Of a stretch of 64,000 nucleotides of DNA, positions 7,909 through 17,513 are shown in pieces (position 1 is the stretch's first letter; each line of letters begins with the position of its first letter). Position numbers and translations under genes: made by a program. The stretch is taken from contig NZ_CP074349.1 in assembly GCF_018343775.1 (NCBI RefSeq), forward strand, positions 3,276,001 through 3,340,000, given 5' to 3'. The notes below the pieces were generated by a model that saw nothing but the letters and a program-made list of their open reading frames with translations, had not been told where the DNA came from and searched no databases. This stretch comes from Pseudomonas cichorii. GTDB lineage: Bacteria > Pseudomonadota > Gammaproteobacteria > Pseudomonadales > Pseudomonadaceae.

Positions 7909-10176
7909 ATGACAAAGTTGGCGGACAGTCCCGACACAAGCGAGGCGTTTCCGACAGGGGAAGCGATCAATATTTCTCGGCGTCGCTTCCTGGTTGCATC
8001 GGCCGGCACCATGGCAGGCGCCCTGGTTCTCGGCTTCGGCCTGCCGATGGGCCAGGCCCGCGCCCAGGCCCGAGTGGCCGCAGAGGTTCCGGGCACGCGA
8101 GTCCCCGCCTTTCTCGAAATTCGCCCGGACAACACGATCCGGTTGCAGAGTCCTTTCATCGAAGGCGGCCAGGGCATTTTTACCGCCATGGCGCAGATTG
8201 TCGGTGAAGAACTGGACGCAGATCCGTCCACCTTTATCGTGGAAAACGCCTCTCCCGGCAGCGAGTATGTGGTCCTGAGCAACGGCATGCGGATCACCGG
8301 CGGCAGCATGTCGGTGCGCATGAGCTACCCCACCATGCGTCGGCTCGGCGCCTTGACGCGGGCGATGTTGTTGCAGGCGGGCTCGGAACGGCTCGGCGTG
8401 CCGGTCAGCGAACTGACCACCCAGCCTGGCCAGGTCGTTCATGCGGCCTCGGGCAGGACGCTGAGTTACGGCGAACTGGCCTCGCGCGCCATGGACCTGC
8501 CAGTACCCGATCCGGACAGCGTCAAGCTCAAGGACCCAAGCCAGTTCCGCTGGATCGGCAAGTCGGTAAAACGCCTGGACGGCCACGAAAAGTCTACAGG
8601 CAAGACCCTCTACACCATCGATTGCAGTGTCGATGACATGCTCCACGCGGCCGTACAACACGCTCCGCGACTCGGCCTGACGGTCGGTTCCATCCGCAAC
8701 GAAGACCAGATCAAGGCCATGAAAGGCGTTCACTCCGTGCATCGTCTGCCGGGTGCCGTGGCTGTCGTGGCGGAGCGCTGGTGGACGGCCAAACGTGCAG
8801 TAGAAGCCGTACAGGTCGACTGGAAAGAGCCAGGCCCCGACTCGGACCTGCGCTACATGCCGGCGGACTTCTCCACCGCGGCTTTCAGCGAACGACTGGC
8901 CAACGAGCCGGGCGCAGGCAAGGACGACGAAGTGGTCGGCGAAGCTGGCAAGGCGCTGGACAGCGCTCATACCGTTGTCAGCGCTACTTATTACAGCCAG
9001 TTTGTCCATCATGCACAGCTGGAACCGCCTTCTGCACTGGCGCGTTTCAACCCGGACGGCACGCTGGATCTGTGGCTGCCCAACCAGGCGCCGGACCTGT
9101 TTCTGGCCGACGTGGCCAAGAGAACAGGCCTTGAGCCGTCGCAGATCAAACTTCATTCGCCGGTACTGGGCGGCTTCTTCGGCAGGCACTTCCTCTACAA
9201 CAGTGCCTCGCCCTACCCCCAAGCCATCCAGTTGGCCAAGGAAGTCGGGCGTCCGATCAAACTGATCTGGAGTCGCGAAGAAGAGTTCCTGCGCGATGTG
9301 CTGCGCCCCATGGCCGTCGTGCGCTTCCGTGGCGGACTCGATGCCAAAGGCATGCCTGTCGCGCTGGAAGCCGTAAGCGCCACCGAAGGTCCAACCGAAG
9401 CCATCAGCAACAAACAGGGAGAGAAAATTGACCCCACGGCCCTTGAAGGGCTGGCCGGCAAGGTTTATTCGATCCCCAATCGCAGGATTGCCCAGTTGTA
9501 TGTAAAGAGCCCGGTCATGCTGGGTTACTGGCGCTCGGTCGGCAACTCGATGAACGATTTCCTGTATGAAACCTTCCTCGACGAGTTGGCAGACAAAGGC
9601 GGTCAGGACCCTTACGAGCTGCGCCTGCACTTGCTCAAAGGCAACGAGCGGTTGACCCACCTGCTGCACGCCGTCGGCGATCTGGCCGGTGGCTGGAAGC
9701 GCGGCCCGTTCAAGGCTGAAGATGGAACCCTCCGTGCCCGTGGCGTTGCCATGGCGTCGCCTTTCGGCACTGAAGCGGCGGTCATCGCGGAGGTTTCGAT
9801 CAAGAATGGCCAGGTCAAGGTGCACGACATCTGGCAGGCCATCGATCCAGGCAGCATCGTCAACCCTGGCATCATCGAAGCCCAGGTCAACGGTGCCGTC
9901 GCGCTTGGGCTTTCACAGGTCTTGCTTGAAGAAGCGGTGTACGAGAACGGCATCCCCGCCGCCCGCAACTACGACATGTATCCGATCCTGCCACCTGATC
10001 GCATGCCCCGTGTGCATGTAAAGATCATCGAAAGCGGCGCGAAAATGGGCGGCATCGGCGAACCGCCGTTGCCCGCCGTTCCGCCAGCCGTGGCCAATGC
10101 GGTCGCCAGGCTGACTGGCCAGCGGATTCGCAGCATGCCGCTGTCTCGGTACACCTTCAAAGACCAACAAGCCTGA
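7909..10176 (+). CDS. Molybdopterin-binding large subunit of an aldehyde/isoquinoline-type oxidase (IorB-like), Tat-exported
   Basis: This 755-residue protein has a Tat signal with Arg24-Arg25-Arg26-Phe-Leu ahead of a hydrophobic stretch. The remainder matches the periplasmic branch of xanthine dehydrogenase-type catalytic subunits (IorB, membrane aldehyde dehydrogenase large subunit). Features include the GGFFGR segment near residue 424 and the C-terminal GGIGEPPLPA motif that normally contains the active-site glutamate. It oxidises aldehydes or N-heterocycles by water-derived hydroxylation. With the small subunit and the cytochrome it should form a periplasm-facing enzyme that feeds the respiratory chain. 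The real substrate is not evident. Confidence 0.9.
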   Translation: MTKLADSPDTSEAFPTGEAINISRRRFLVASAGTMAGALVLGFGLPMGQARAQARVAAEVPGTRVPAFLEIRPDNTIRLQSPFIEGGQGIFTAMAQIVGEELDADPSTFIVENASPGSEYVVLSNGMRITGGSMSVRMSYPTMRRLGALTRAMLLQAGSERLGVPVSELTTQPGQVVHAASGRTLSYGELASRAMDLPVPDPDSVKLKDPSQFRWIGKSVKRLDGHEKSTGKTLYTIDCSVDDMLHAAVQHAPRLGLTVGSIRNEDQIKAMKGVHSVHRLPGAVAVVAERWWTAKRAVEAVQVDWKEPGPDSDLRYMPADFSTAAFSERLANEPGAGKDDEVVGEAGKALDSAHTVVSATYYSQFVHHAQLEPPSALARFNPDGTLDLWLPNQAPDLFLADVAKRTGLEPSQIKLHSPVLGGFFGRHFLYNSASPYPQAIQLAKEVGRPIKLIWSREEEFLRDVLRPMAVVRFRGGLDAKGMPVALEAVSATEGPTEAISNKQGEKIDPTALEGLAGKVYSIPNRRIAQLYVKSPVMLGYWRSVGNSMNDFLYETFLDELADKGGQDPYELRLHLLKGNERLTHLLHAVGDLAGGWKRGPFKAEDGTLRARGVAMASPFGTEAAVIAEVSIKNGQVKVHDIWQAIDPGSIVNPGIIEAQVNGAVALGLSQVLLEEAVYENGIPAARNYDMYPILPPDRMPRVHVKIIESGAKMGGIGEPPLPAVPPAVANAVARLTGQRIRSMPLSRYTFKDQQA

Positions 10177-10192
10177 CGCCTAGGGATCACAG

Positions 10193-11560
10193 ATGACAAC
10201 AAGCAGACTCAAGAAAGTTGCTGCCATCCTGGTGCCGGTGAGTGTCGTGGCGGCAGCCGGCGTAGCCTGGTTCGTGACACGCACACCCGCCTCGCCCTTC
10301 GATGGCGTGGCCAGCCCTCAGACTGCGCCAGCGGAGCTGATCCAGCGTGGCGAATACGTTGCCCGGCTCAGCGACTGCGTGGCCTGCCACAGCACCCCCA
10401 ACAGTGCGCCCTTCGCTGGCGGTCTGGAGATGGCCACCCCATTGGGATCGATCTTTGCCACCAACATCACGCCCGACAAGGAAACCGGGATCGGCAACTA
10501 CAACCTGGCAGAATTCGACCGGGCATTGCGCCTGGGCGTGGCCCGTGACGGCCATCGGCTTTACCCGGCGATGCCTTATCCGTCCTATGAAAAGCTCAGC
10601 CAGGACGATATACGCGCGCTCTATGCCTACTTCATGCAGGGCGTAAAACCCGTCAAACAGGAAAACCAGCCGAGCGAAATCCCGTGGCCACTGAGCATGC
10701 GCTGGCCCCTGGCGTTGTGGAACACGGTCTTCACCGACTCTGGAAGCTATATAAAGGCTGAAACCGCAAAAGACCCGCTGTGGCTTCGCGGTGCCTACAT
10801 TGTTCAAGGCCCTGGGCATTGCGGCAGTTGTCACACACCGCGTGGCCTTGCCATGAACGAGAAAGCACTGGACGAACGCAGCCCGGCGTTCGTTTCCGGC
10901 GCACTTCTGGATGGCTGGTATGCGCCCAGCCTGCGCAACGACCCAAACACCGGGCTTGGCCGCTGGAGCGAGGAAGACATCGCACGCTTCCTCAAGACAG
11001 GTCGCAATCAGCATGCCGTTGTTTTCGGCTCGATGACCGACGTGTTCAACAACTCCACGCAGTACATGACTGACGAAGACCTGAAGGCCGTGGCGCACTA
11101 CCTCAAGTCGCTGCCGGGGGATCCCAAGCGTGACGGCGAGCCATGGCAATACGATGCGAAATCCAATGCCAACCTGACGGTCAGCGAGCAGTTGAAGGTT
11201 CCGGGAGCAAGCACCTACATGGCCAAATGCAGCTCCTGTCACGGCCCGGACGGACGTGGACAGGGAGAATGGGTCCCGCCTCTGGCAGGCGCCTCATCCT
11301 CACTGGCGAAGGAACATGCATCGTCGATCAACGTCACCCTGAACGGGTCGGGACGTATCGTTGCGGATGGCGTACCGGATGCCTATCGCATGCCGCCGTT
11401 CCGCAATCAGCTCTCGGATCAGGAAACCGCAGACGTCCTGACTTTTATCCGCACTTCCTGGGGTAACAAGGGCGGCCCGGTCAGCGTGAAGGATGTGCAG
11501 GATCTTCGCGAACGGACGAATCCGGCCAGCAGTAATGTGATCATCTTGCAGATGCGGTAA
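10193..11560 (+). CDS. Membrane-anchored triple-haem cytochrome c, electron acceptor subunit of the aldehyde oxidase
   Basis: The 455-residue protein starts 17 bases after the large-subunit stop. It has an N-terminal hydrophobic anchor (residues about 8-28) and three CxxCH haem sites: CVACH 62-66, CGSCH 210-214 and CSSCH 336-340. This is the gluconate/alcohol-dehydrogenase cytochrome subunit architecture. In molybdenum aldehyde dehydrogenases it takes electrons from the 2Fe-2S subunit and gives them to ubiquinone or an oxidase. The operon ends in a REP palindrome just after the stop. Confidence 0.9.
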   Translation: MTTSRLKKVAAILVPVSVVAAAGVAWFVTRTPASPFDGVASPQTAPAELIQRGEYVARLSDCVACHSTPNSAPFAGGLEMATPLGSIFATNITPDKETGIGNYNLAEFDRALRLGVARDGHRLYPAMPYPSYEKLSQDDIRALYAYFMQGVKPVKQENQPSEIPWPLSMRWPLALWNTVFTDSGSYIKAETAKDPLWLRGAYIVQGPGHCGSCHTPRGLAMNEKALDERSPAFVSGALLDGWYAPSLRNDPNTGLGRWSEEDIARFLKTGRNQHAVVFGSMTDVFNNSTQYMTDEDLKAVAHYLKSLPGDPKRDGEPWQYDAKSNANLTVSEQLKVPGASTYMAKCSSCHGPDGRGQGEWVPPLAGASSSLAKEHASSINVTLNGSGRIVADGVPDAYRMPPFRNQLSDQETADVLTFIRTSWGNKGGPVSVKDVQDLRERTNPASSNVIILQMR

Positions 11561-11566
11561 AGCCTC

Positions 11567-11610
11567 TTCGCGGATGAGTCCGCTCCTGCAGGAGCGAATT
11601 CATTCGCGAA
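11567..11610. repeat. REP palindrome, GGAGCGAATTCATTCGCGAA family
   Basis: Two imperfect inverted arms, TTCGCGGATGAGTCCGCTCC and GGAGCGAATTCATTCGCGAA, meet at CTGCAG, 6 bases after the cytochrome stop. It is the second REP family of this window and can act as a transcript end. Confidence 0.7.
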
Positions 11611-11658
11611 AAAGGCCCGCATAATCCTCATGCCGATCAGTGAAGGCACAAACAAAAC

Positions 11659-11749
11659 GTGAGGGAGGCTGCTTGCTGGCGAAAAGGCCTGTGAAACCGG
11701 TCGATATTCTGCGTCTGTACACTGAAGTCGCCAGCAAGCTGCCTCCCAC
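11659..11749. repeat. REPIN: paired REPs with arms GGGAGGCTGCTTGCTGGCGA
   Basis: GGGAGGCTGCTTGCTGGCGA on the left is mirrored by TCGCCAGCAAGCTGCCTCCC (11728-11747), with one mismatch and a 45-base spacer. The paired inverted REP arrangement is the mobile REPIN form. It lies between convergent genes. Confidence 0.75.
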
Positions 11750-11784
11750 CAAGTGATCCATGACCTTGACTGATGAATCCCGCG

Positions 11785-13638
11785 TTAAAGAGGTGCTTCG
11801 TTTGAAGCCCTGCGCCTGCCCATCATCTGCTCCGCCTCTTCCTGATGAACCTGTTTCACCATTGCCACGTACGGTGGGTTCTCTGCCGGAGGGATCTGCG
11901 GGTCGTACAGTTGAGCAAGCATCCATAGCGCATGACGATCACCCTTGACGAAGGCATCAGCAGTCTTTTGCGCCTCGCCGGGCTCCATACCCAACGCCTC
12001 CAGCGAGTTGCGACCTGCACGCACGGCGCTGTCGAAGGTTTCGCGGATAATCTCGTCGCACCCGGCCTTGAACAGGTCATAGACATGCAGACGATCATAA
12101 GCCCGAGCCACCACATGCAAATCGGGACGCACCCGCTTGGCATAGCGGACAATGGTCAACGCACGGGCGCGATCGTCAATGGCAACCACCAGCAGGCGCG
12201 CTTTCATCAGGCCCGCCGCTTCCAGAAGATCCGGACGCGACGCATCGCCGAAGAGCGTCTTGACGTCAAATCGCGCCAGGGTTTCAACCACCTCGGCGCT
12301 GATGTCCAGAACCACCGTGCTATAGCCATTGGCGTGCAAAAGGCGATTGACGATCTGCCCAAAACGCCCGCACCCGGCAATGATGACCGCGCCCTCGTCA
12401 TCGATGGCATCAGCCTCTCGGGCCTGTTTTTTTGCCTGACGCGGCAGGATCACCCGTTCCAGAAAAACGAATAACAGCGGTGCACAGAGCATCGAAAGCG
12501 CCACAACCAACAGCAGAAGCTCGGCCATGTCTTGCGCCAGCACACCACCGCCCACGCTGAAGGACAGCAGGACAAAAGCAAACTCACCGCTTTGCGCCAG
12601 GCCCAGCGCCAGCAGCCATCGATCCATGCCTCGAAGCCGGAACAGACTACCAATCACCCAGAGCACCAGTGCTTTGATGACAATCAACAGCAAGGTCAAA
12701 CCGACAACCAGCCCAAGATGTTCAAACAGCAAGGCGAAGTCGATACTTGCGCCGACTGTTATAAAAAATAACCCCAGCAGCAGCCCCTTGAACGGCCCGA
12801 TATCGCTTTCCAGTTCATGCCGATATTCGCTGTTGGCGAGCACGACACCGGCGAGAAAGGTCCCCAACGCAGGCGACAGACCGACCAGGCTCATGAGCAG
12901 TGCAGTGCCTACCACGAGCAACAGCGCACTGGCCGTGAAGATTTCGCGCATTTGCGCCGTGGCGATAAAGCGAAACAAAGGTCGCGTCAGGTAGTGCCCT
13001 CCGACCACCACCGAAGCAACAGCCAGGAGCGTGACCAGCCCGATCATCCAGCCCGGTAACCCGGTGAGCAAGGTCGTGCTGGAGCCATGAGCGACTTCGG
13101 CCTCGCTACCGGTGAGAAGACCGGGAACGACCAGCAATGGCAGCAACGCCAGCATAGGAATCACGGAGATGTCCTGAAACAGCAACACCGAAAAACTTGC
13201 CCGGCCGCCATCGCTGTCAAGCAGGCGCTTCTCATCAAGGGTCTGCAACGCAATGGCCGTGGAGGAAGCCGTCGCAATCAGGCCGATGGCCAGCGCCGTT
13301 TTCCATTCCACGCCCATGGCAACAGCGGTGCCCCAGACCGCCAAAGTGGTCAACAGTACCTGCAAGCCACCAAGCCCTAACAGCCGATGACGCATGTCCC
13401 ACAACTGCTGCGGTTGCAGTTCAAGGCCGACCAGAAAAAGCATCATCACGACACCGAATTCGGCGAAATGCTGCAAGCGCTCCGCCTCGGCACCCACCAG
13501 CCCCAGTAGCGGGCCAATGATGATCCCGGCGATCAGATACCCCAATACCGAGCCCAACCCAAGCCGTTTGGCGACAGGTACAGCCAGCACGCCCGCGCAC
13601 AGATAGAGAAAGGCATGAAACAGTGCATCGACCGTCAT
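11785..13638 (-). CDS. CPA2-family cation:proton antiporter, Kef-type K+ efflux system
   Basis: The 617-residue protein has about 12 hydrophobic segments in residues 1-395 with FQDISVIPML around 154-163. A cytosolic RCK/TrkA-N domain starts at about 415 with the nucleotide loop GCGRFG at 422-427. This is the KefB/KefC layout, which releases K+ in exchange for protons and acidifies the cytosol to protect against electrophiles. Upstream in the same orientation are an ABM-fold protein, an SDR and a flavodoxin-like reductase. This echoes the Kef/KefG pairing of antiporter with quinone reductase. Glutathione regulation is family knowledge and was not verified here. Confidence 0.88.
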   Translation of the reverse strand: MTVDALFHAFLYLCAGVLAVPVAKRLGLGSVLGYLIAGIIIGPLLGLVGAEAERLQHFAEFGVVMMLFLVGLELQPQQLWDMRHRLLGLGGLQVLLTTLAVWGTAVAMGVEWKTALAIGLIATASSTAIALQTLDEKRLLDSDGGRASFSVLLFQDISVIPMLALLPLLVVPGLLTGSEAEVAHGSSTTLLTGLPGWMIGLVTLLAVASVVVGGHYLTRPLFRFIATAQMREIFTASALLLVVGTALLMSLVGLSPALGTFLAGVVLANSEYRHELESDIGPFKGLLLGLFFITVGASIDFALLFEHLGLVVGLTLLLIVIKALVLWVIGSLFRLRGMDRWLLALGLAQSGEFAFVLLSFSVGGGVLAQDMAELLLLVVALSMLCAPLLFVFLERVILPRQAKKQAREADAIDDEGAVIIAGCGRFGQIVNRLLHANGYSTVVLDISAEVVETLARFDVKTLFGDASRPDLLEAAGLMKARLLVVAIDDRARALTIVRYAKRVRPDLHVVARAYDRLHVYDLFKAGCDEIIRETFDSAVRAGRNSLEALGMEPGEAQKTADAFVKGDRHALWMLAQLYDPQIPPAENPPYVAMVKQVHQEEAEQMMGRRRASNEAPL

Positions 13639-13728
13639 GCCTGCGCCCCCTGTCCATCGGGCGGCAGGAAGGTTGCAGAAGCCGGATTAGTGAACAAAAA
13701 CAGCATCATGCTATGTATGCCTCCCTTG

Positions 13729-14064
13729 TCATGAAGCAATGGCCACAACGTCGGTATCGATCAGTTCAAGAGACCGGACCATGTGCGCCACTGTGGATTT
13801 GTAGGCCTTGAAATGAGGAGAATCCAGATGAGCGCAATAAGCTTCGGCATCCCGGTACACCTCGACCACGAAGAAGCGGCCTGGCACCTCACGCACTTCA
13901 AGGGCATAGAAAGCAATCACCCCAGGCTCCAGCTCACCCGAAGCCTCCACTATTGTTCGGGAGGCTGTCCGATACTCATCAAGCTTTGCGGGATCAACCT
14001 CGATCCGCGCAATGCGCACAAGTGGCGGGCGGTCTGGTGGGGCGGGTTGACTTGAATCAATCAT
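13729..14064 (-). CDS. Cytosolic antibiotic-biosynthesis-monooxygenase (ABM) fold protein, YgiN-like
   Basis: The ATG at 14064 follows AGGAGG by 8 bases and gives 111 residues; a TTG at 14085 would overlap the SDR stop. The sequence VRIARIEVDPAKLDEYR and DSPHFKAYK is typical of the dimeric ferredoxin-like ABM family, which includes quinol monooxygenase YgiN. It is probably cotranscribed with the SDR and flavodoxin genes upstream and perhaps with the antiporter downstream. It is a clear paralogue of the exported protein at 16699-17088. Confidence 0.85.
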   Translation of the reverse strand: MIDSSQPAPPDRPPLVRIARIEVDPAKLDEYRTASRTIVEASGELEPGVIAFYALEVREVPGRFFVVEVYRDAEAYCAHLDSPHFKAYKSTVAHMVRSLELIDTDVVAIAS

Positions 14065-14081
14065 GCCCATCCCCTCCTCGA

Positions 14082-14822
14082 TCAAAACGCCTGCCGCGTC
14101 GGGCGGAAGACGATTTCGTTGATGTCGACTTCTTCAGGCTGGCTGATGGCGAACAGCACACAGCGAGCAAAGCTGCTGGCAGGAATCGCATTGTGTTCGT
14201 AGAAACTGTGCATGGCCTGCGCCATGCCCTCGGCCTTGGTAGAAGCAGGCAGCTCGGTATCTACCGCGCCAGGGGAAAGGATGGTGGAACGGATGTTGTA
14301 TGGTTTGACTTCCTGGCGCAGGCCTTCGGAAATCGCCCGCACGGCAAACTTGCTAGCGCTGTACACAACGCCCCCTGGGCTCACGATATGCCCGGCCACC
14401 GACGAGACATTGATGATCTGCCCGCTTTTCTGTTCTTTCATATAAGGCAACGCAGCAGAGATGCCATACAGCACGCCCTTGATATTCACGTCGATGGTCT
14501 GATCCCATTCCTCGACGCGCTGCATTTCCAGTGGCGAGAGCGGCATCACGCCAGCATTGTTGATCAGCACATCGATGCGGCCATGTATTTCAACAGCACG
14601 CGCCACCAGTGCCTGCACCTGGCCATGATCGACGACATCGGTCTGCACGATGCTCTCGTCGCCAAGCCCCAATTCCCTGGCAAGCGCCTGCAAGCGATCC
14701 AGCCTGCGCGCCCCGAGCACAACGTTAGCCCCGGCTTGCACAAGATGTCGCGCCGTCTCTGCGCCCAGGCCACTGCTGGCACCGGTGATGACAACGACCT
14801 TGTTGTTGATTTCTTGCACCAT
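14082..14822 (-). CDS. Short-chain dehydrogenase/reductase
   Basis: This 246-residue classical SDR has TGASSGLG at 14-21, an NNAG motif near 90 and the catalytic YSASK near 155. The start has AAGGAG and a 6-base spacer. It is an NAD(P)-dependent cytosolic oxidoreductase of unknown substrate. It belongs to a minus-strand unit of flavodoxin, SDR, ABM protein and Kef antiporter that looks like a carbonyl/quinone detoxification group governed by the divergent LysR gene. Confidence 0.88.
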   Translation of the reverse strand: MVQEINNKVVVITGASSGLGAETARHLVQAGANVVLGARRLDRLQALARELGLGDESIVQTDVVDHGQVQALVARAVEIHGRIDVLINNAGVMPLSPLEMQRVEEWDQTIDVNIKGVLYGISAALPYMKEQKSGQIINVSSVAGHIVSPGGVVYSASKFAVRAISEGLRQEVKPYNIRSTILSPGAVDTELPASTKAEGMAQAMHSFYEHNAIPASSFARCVLFAISQPEEVDINEIVFRPTRQAF

Positions 14823-14996
14823 GTTTTTCTCCTTGAGTCAGATCACGCCGCTCGGCATCGCTGACAGGCAGGCGTGACGTAATGTGGCTGATCCGTATCA
14901 GGCATGTGGGGTTGGTACTTTTCCAGGCTGGCACCGGGCTGTGGAACATCGAGACAACGTAGTTTCATGGGAGAGCTCGCCTATTGAAGTGACGGG

Positions 14997-15566
14997 TCAG
15001 ACCGGCTGAAATCGGCGCACTGTTTCGGCCACGCGCTGGCCCAGGTAGGCAGCGGTTTGCAGATCACTGTTGATGGGGGCGTCATCCGGTCCCTGATCGC
15101 CGTTGGATTGCGCCATCGCGCCCAGCCAGCTACCCAGTCGGTTGAGGTCTTGCTCGCTGCCTGTGCTGATGTTGTTACCCGGCTTCAGATCGAGCCCTAC
15201 CCACAACATCCCGTGCTGGGCGGCAAACAGCGCCATGGAGATCAGAGAATGCAGTTTGTCGCCGTTTTGCGCGCCCGAATTCGTAAAGCCGGCGGCAACC
15301 TTGTTGCCCCACTTCAAATCATTCCAGGCAAGCCGGGTGGAGTCCTCGCAGAACTGCTTGAAGCGGGCGCTGGGAGCACCGTTGTAGGTAGGCGAGCCAA
15401 AAATGATTGCATCACTGGCCTCAAGAACATCCCAGGCTATCGAGCCTTCGGATAGCGCGATCAACCGAGCCTCGGCACCGTCAACCTGGCGAACGCCCTC
15501 GGCCACGCTCTGAGCCTGCCTGGCGGTGTGGCCCCAGCCACTGTCATAAATGATGGAAATCAACAT
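14997..15566 (-). CDS. Flavodoxin/WrbA-like NAD(P)H quinone oxidoreductase
   Basis: The 189-residue protein starts MLISIIYDSGWGHTARQAQS and has the phosphate-binding pattern of the flavodoxin fold, followed by GSPTYNGAPSA as in WrbA-type FMN quinone reductases. These reduce quinones by two electrons without semiquinones. It is the first gene of the minus-strand unit, divergent from a LysR regulator 183 bases away. That layout suggests induction by the LysR protein, with quinones as the likely inducer class. Confidence 0.85.
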   Translation of the reverse strand: MLISIIYDSGWGHTARQAQSVAEGVRQVDGAEARLIALSEGSIAWDVLEASDAIIFGSPTYNGAPSARFKQFCEDSTRLAWNDLKWGNKVAAGFTNSGAQNGDKLHSLISMALFAAQHGMLWVGLDLKPGNNISTGSEQDLNRLGSWLGAMAQSNGDQGPDDAPINSDLQTAAYLGQRVAETVRRFQPV

Positions 15567-15749
15567 GCTTCATGAATCCTTCTTAAGCCATGGAGAGAAA
15601 GAAAAACGACGATGACAAGTCGCTGTACTGGCTCCGTGCAGGCACCAATAGCCACGGGAAGGAAGTTTATAGTAGAGTAATAATCACCATTTCCGATATT
15701 TATTCCTCTTTAAGTAGAACCACAGGCACCAATTGAGAGCCGAGAATTT

Positions 15750-16655
15750 ATGAGAGATCCTCTGGATGGCATTGCCCTGTTCGTTGAAGTGGTCAATGCA
15801 GGCGGTTTTTCGCGTGCTGCGGAGCAGTTAGCGCTGACACGCTCTGCGGTGGGCAAAGCGATTGCCCGTGTGGAAGAACGGCTGGGTGTGCGTCTGTTCC
15901 ATCGCACCACCCGCACCCAGAGCCTGACCGAGGATGGGCAGCTCTATTACGAACATTGCCTGCGCGCACTGGAAGAAGTCCGCTCAGCCCAGTCTCTGAT
16001 CGAATCCGGCATGCACGAGATTGCCGGCCGCATGCGCGTGACCATGCCCGCCCTGTTCGGCCAATACTGTGCGACCCCGCTGCTGATGGAGCAGGCACGC
16101 GAACATCCAAAACTGGAACTTGATCTGCACCTGTCCGACCAGTCGGTTGACCTGATCGCCGAAGGTTTCGACCTGGCAATACGTTTTGGCCCACTGTCAC
16201 AGTTGAACGGCCTGCAAGCCCAGCACCTGGCCGTACAACAGAAACTGTTGTGTGCATCGCCGGCTTATCTGGCAGAAAAGGGGCATCCACGCACCATCGC
16301 GCAGTTGATGGATCACAAAGCGGTTCTGTATCACCGGCGCGATTACACCCAGACCTGGCCGGTTTTCGACATGGATGGCCAACTCAAGAACCTGTCCCTT
16401 GCGCCGCGCATCCGGCTGAATGATCTGTCTTCAATCGCCGATGCAGTCGAAGCCGGAATGGGGGTCGGCTGGCTGCCTTCCTGGCTGATACGTGATCGTC
16501 TGCGCTCGGGCGCAATCGTCCAGCTTCTGGAAAACCACCCGCCTACAACCATGGATTGCCACGCCGTCTGGCCGCAGATGCGGCAGATGCCCAAGCGACT
16601 GCGCCATCTCATCGACGTGCTCGCGACACGATTACCGGAGGTGATGCTCCTTTGA
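15750..16655 (+). CDS. LysR-family transcriptional regulator
   Basis: The 301-residue protein has the LysR winged helix at residues 1-60 (FVEVVNAGGFSRAAEQLALTRSAVGKAIARVEERLGVRLFHR, read in parts) and a substrate-binding effector domain. It lies head-to-head with the flavodoxin gene and upstream of the exported ABM protein and the DUF1330 protein. It is therefore a good candidate to control both sides. The 183-base intergenic region is AT-rich and presumably contains its T-N11-A site. Confidence 0.92.
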   Translation: MRDPLDGIALFVEVVNAGGFSRAAEQLALTRSAVGKAIARVEERLGVRLFHRTTRTQSLTEDGQLYYEHCLRALEEVRSAQSLIESGMHEIAGRMRVTMPALFGQYCATPLLMEQAREHPKLELDLHLSDQSVDLIAEGFDLAIRFGPLSQLNGLQAQHLAVQQKLLCASPAYLAEKGHPRTIAQLMDHKAVLYHRRDYTQTWPVFDMDGQLKNLSLAPRIRLNDLSSIADAVEAGMGVGWLPSWLIRDRLRSGAIVQLLENHPPTTMDCHAVWPQMRQMPKRLRHLIDVLATRLPEVMLL

Positions 16656-16698
16656 ATCACCCAAGCCAGAACCCCACCCATGACATCAAGGACCGACC

Positions 16699-17088
16699 AT
16701 GAAACTTCGCCGTTTGTTTTCCACCTGCTCCATGACGCTTTGCCTGCTTGCATCAGGCTGGGCCAATGCACAACAGTTCCCGCCTTCGGTGGTGGTGCGT
16801 GTCGCACAGCTTGAGATCGATCCGCAGCAACTGGAACGCTACTCACAGATAGTCAAGGAAGAGATGGAAATTTCCGCACGGGACGAACCAGGCGTGCTCG
16901 CCATTTACTCCGTGGCCGAGAAGGATCAGCCCCACAAGCTCCACTTCTTTGAAATCTATGCCGACGAGCAAGCCTACAAGTCCCATATCGCTTCTGCGCA
17001 TTTCAAACACTATGTAGAAGCAACCAAGGCAATGATTGTCTCGCGCAAGCTGATCGAGACGACACCGGTGCAATTGAGCGCGAAATAA
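16699..17088 (+). CDS. Exported ABM-fold monooxygenase-like protein
   Basis: The 129-residue protein starts after AAGGACCGACC. It has a signal peptide (MKLRRLFSTCSMTLCLLASG, cut at ANA-QQF) and one ABM domain with VAQLEIDPQQLERYS and SAHFKHYVEATKAM. It closely resembles the cytosolic paralogue at 13729-14064 on the other side of the LysR gene. Placement in the periplasm is unusual for this fold. The role is unknown; periplasmic quinol or small phenolic oxidation is a guess. Confidence 0.82.
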   Translation: MKLRRLFSTCSMTLCLLASGWANAQQFPPSVVVRVAQLEIDPQQLERYSQIVKEEMEISARDEPGVLAIYSVAEKDQPHKLHFFEIYADEQAYKSHIASAHFKHYVEATKAMIVSRKLIETTPVQLSAK

Positions 17089-17120
17089 ACCATCAAGCGG
17101 TTTATCACCTGGAGAACCAC

Positions 17121-17513
17121 ATGAAGAAACTTGCCTGTCTGACGCTGCTGGCCGTTACCAGCCTTGCAATGGGTGCGGCATTCGCACAAACGCCTGCACC
17201 GGCCAAACCCATGGCGTATTACGTCGCCGAGTTCGAGCCCACCACGCCGGGGGCCATCAAACCTTATAGCGACCGGGTCGAAGACACCTTCAAACCGTTT
17301 GGCGGGCGCTTCATCGTACGCGGTGGAGAAGTCGATGCTCTGGAGGGTGAAAAACCCATGGGAAGAATGGTAGTCATTGCGTTCGACACTATCGAACAGG
17401 CCCGAGCGTGGTACCGCTCGCCAGCGTATGAAGCGATCAGGCCGATCCGCCACAAGGCAGGCAAAACCAACGTTTACATCGTGCAGGGAATACAAGCGCC
17501 ACTACCCCAGTAA
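17121..17513 (+). CDS. Exported DUF1330 protein
   Basis: The 130-residue protein has a signal peptide ending AAFA-QTP and a DUF1330 domain (YYVAEFEPTTP..., GGRFIVRGG, VVIAFDTIEQARAWYRSPAY). DUF1330 also has a dimeric ferredoxin-like fold related to ABM proteins. It follows the exported ABM gene by 32 bases with its own GGAG site, so the pair is likely one operon. Function unknown. Confidence 0.85.
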   Translation: MKKLACLTLLAVTSLAMGAAFAQTPAPAKPMAYYVAEFEPTTPGAIKPYSDRVEDTFKPFGGRFIVRGGEVDALEGEKPMGRMVVIAFDTIEQARAWYRSPAYEAIRPIRHKAGKTNVYIVQGIQAPLPQ

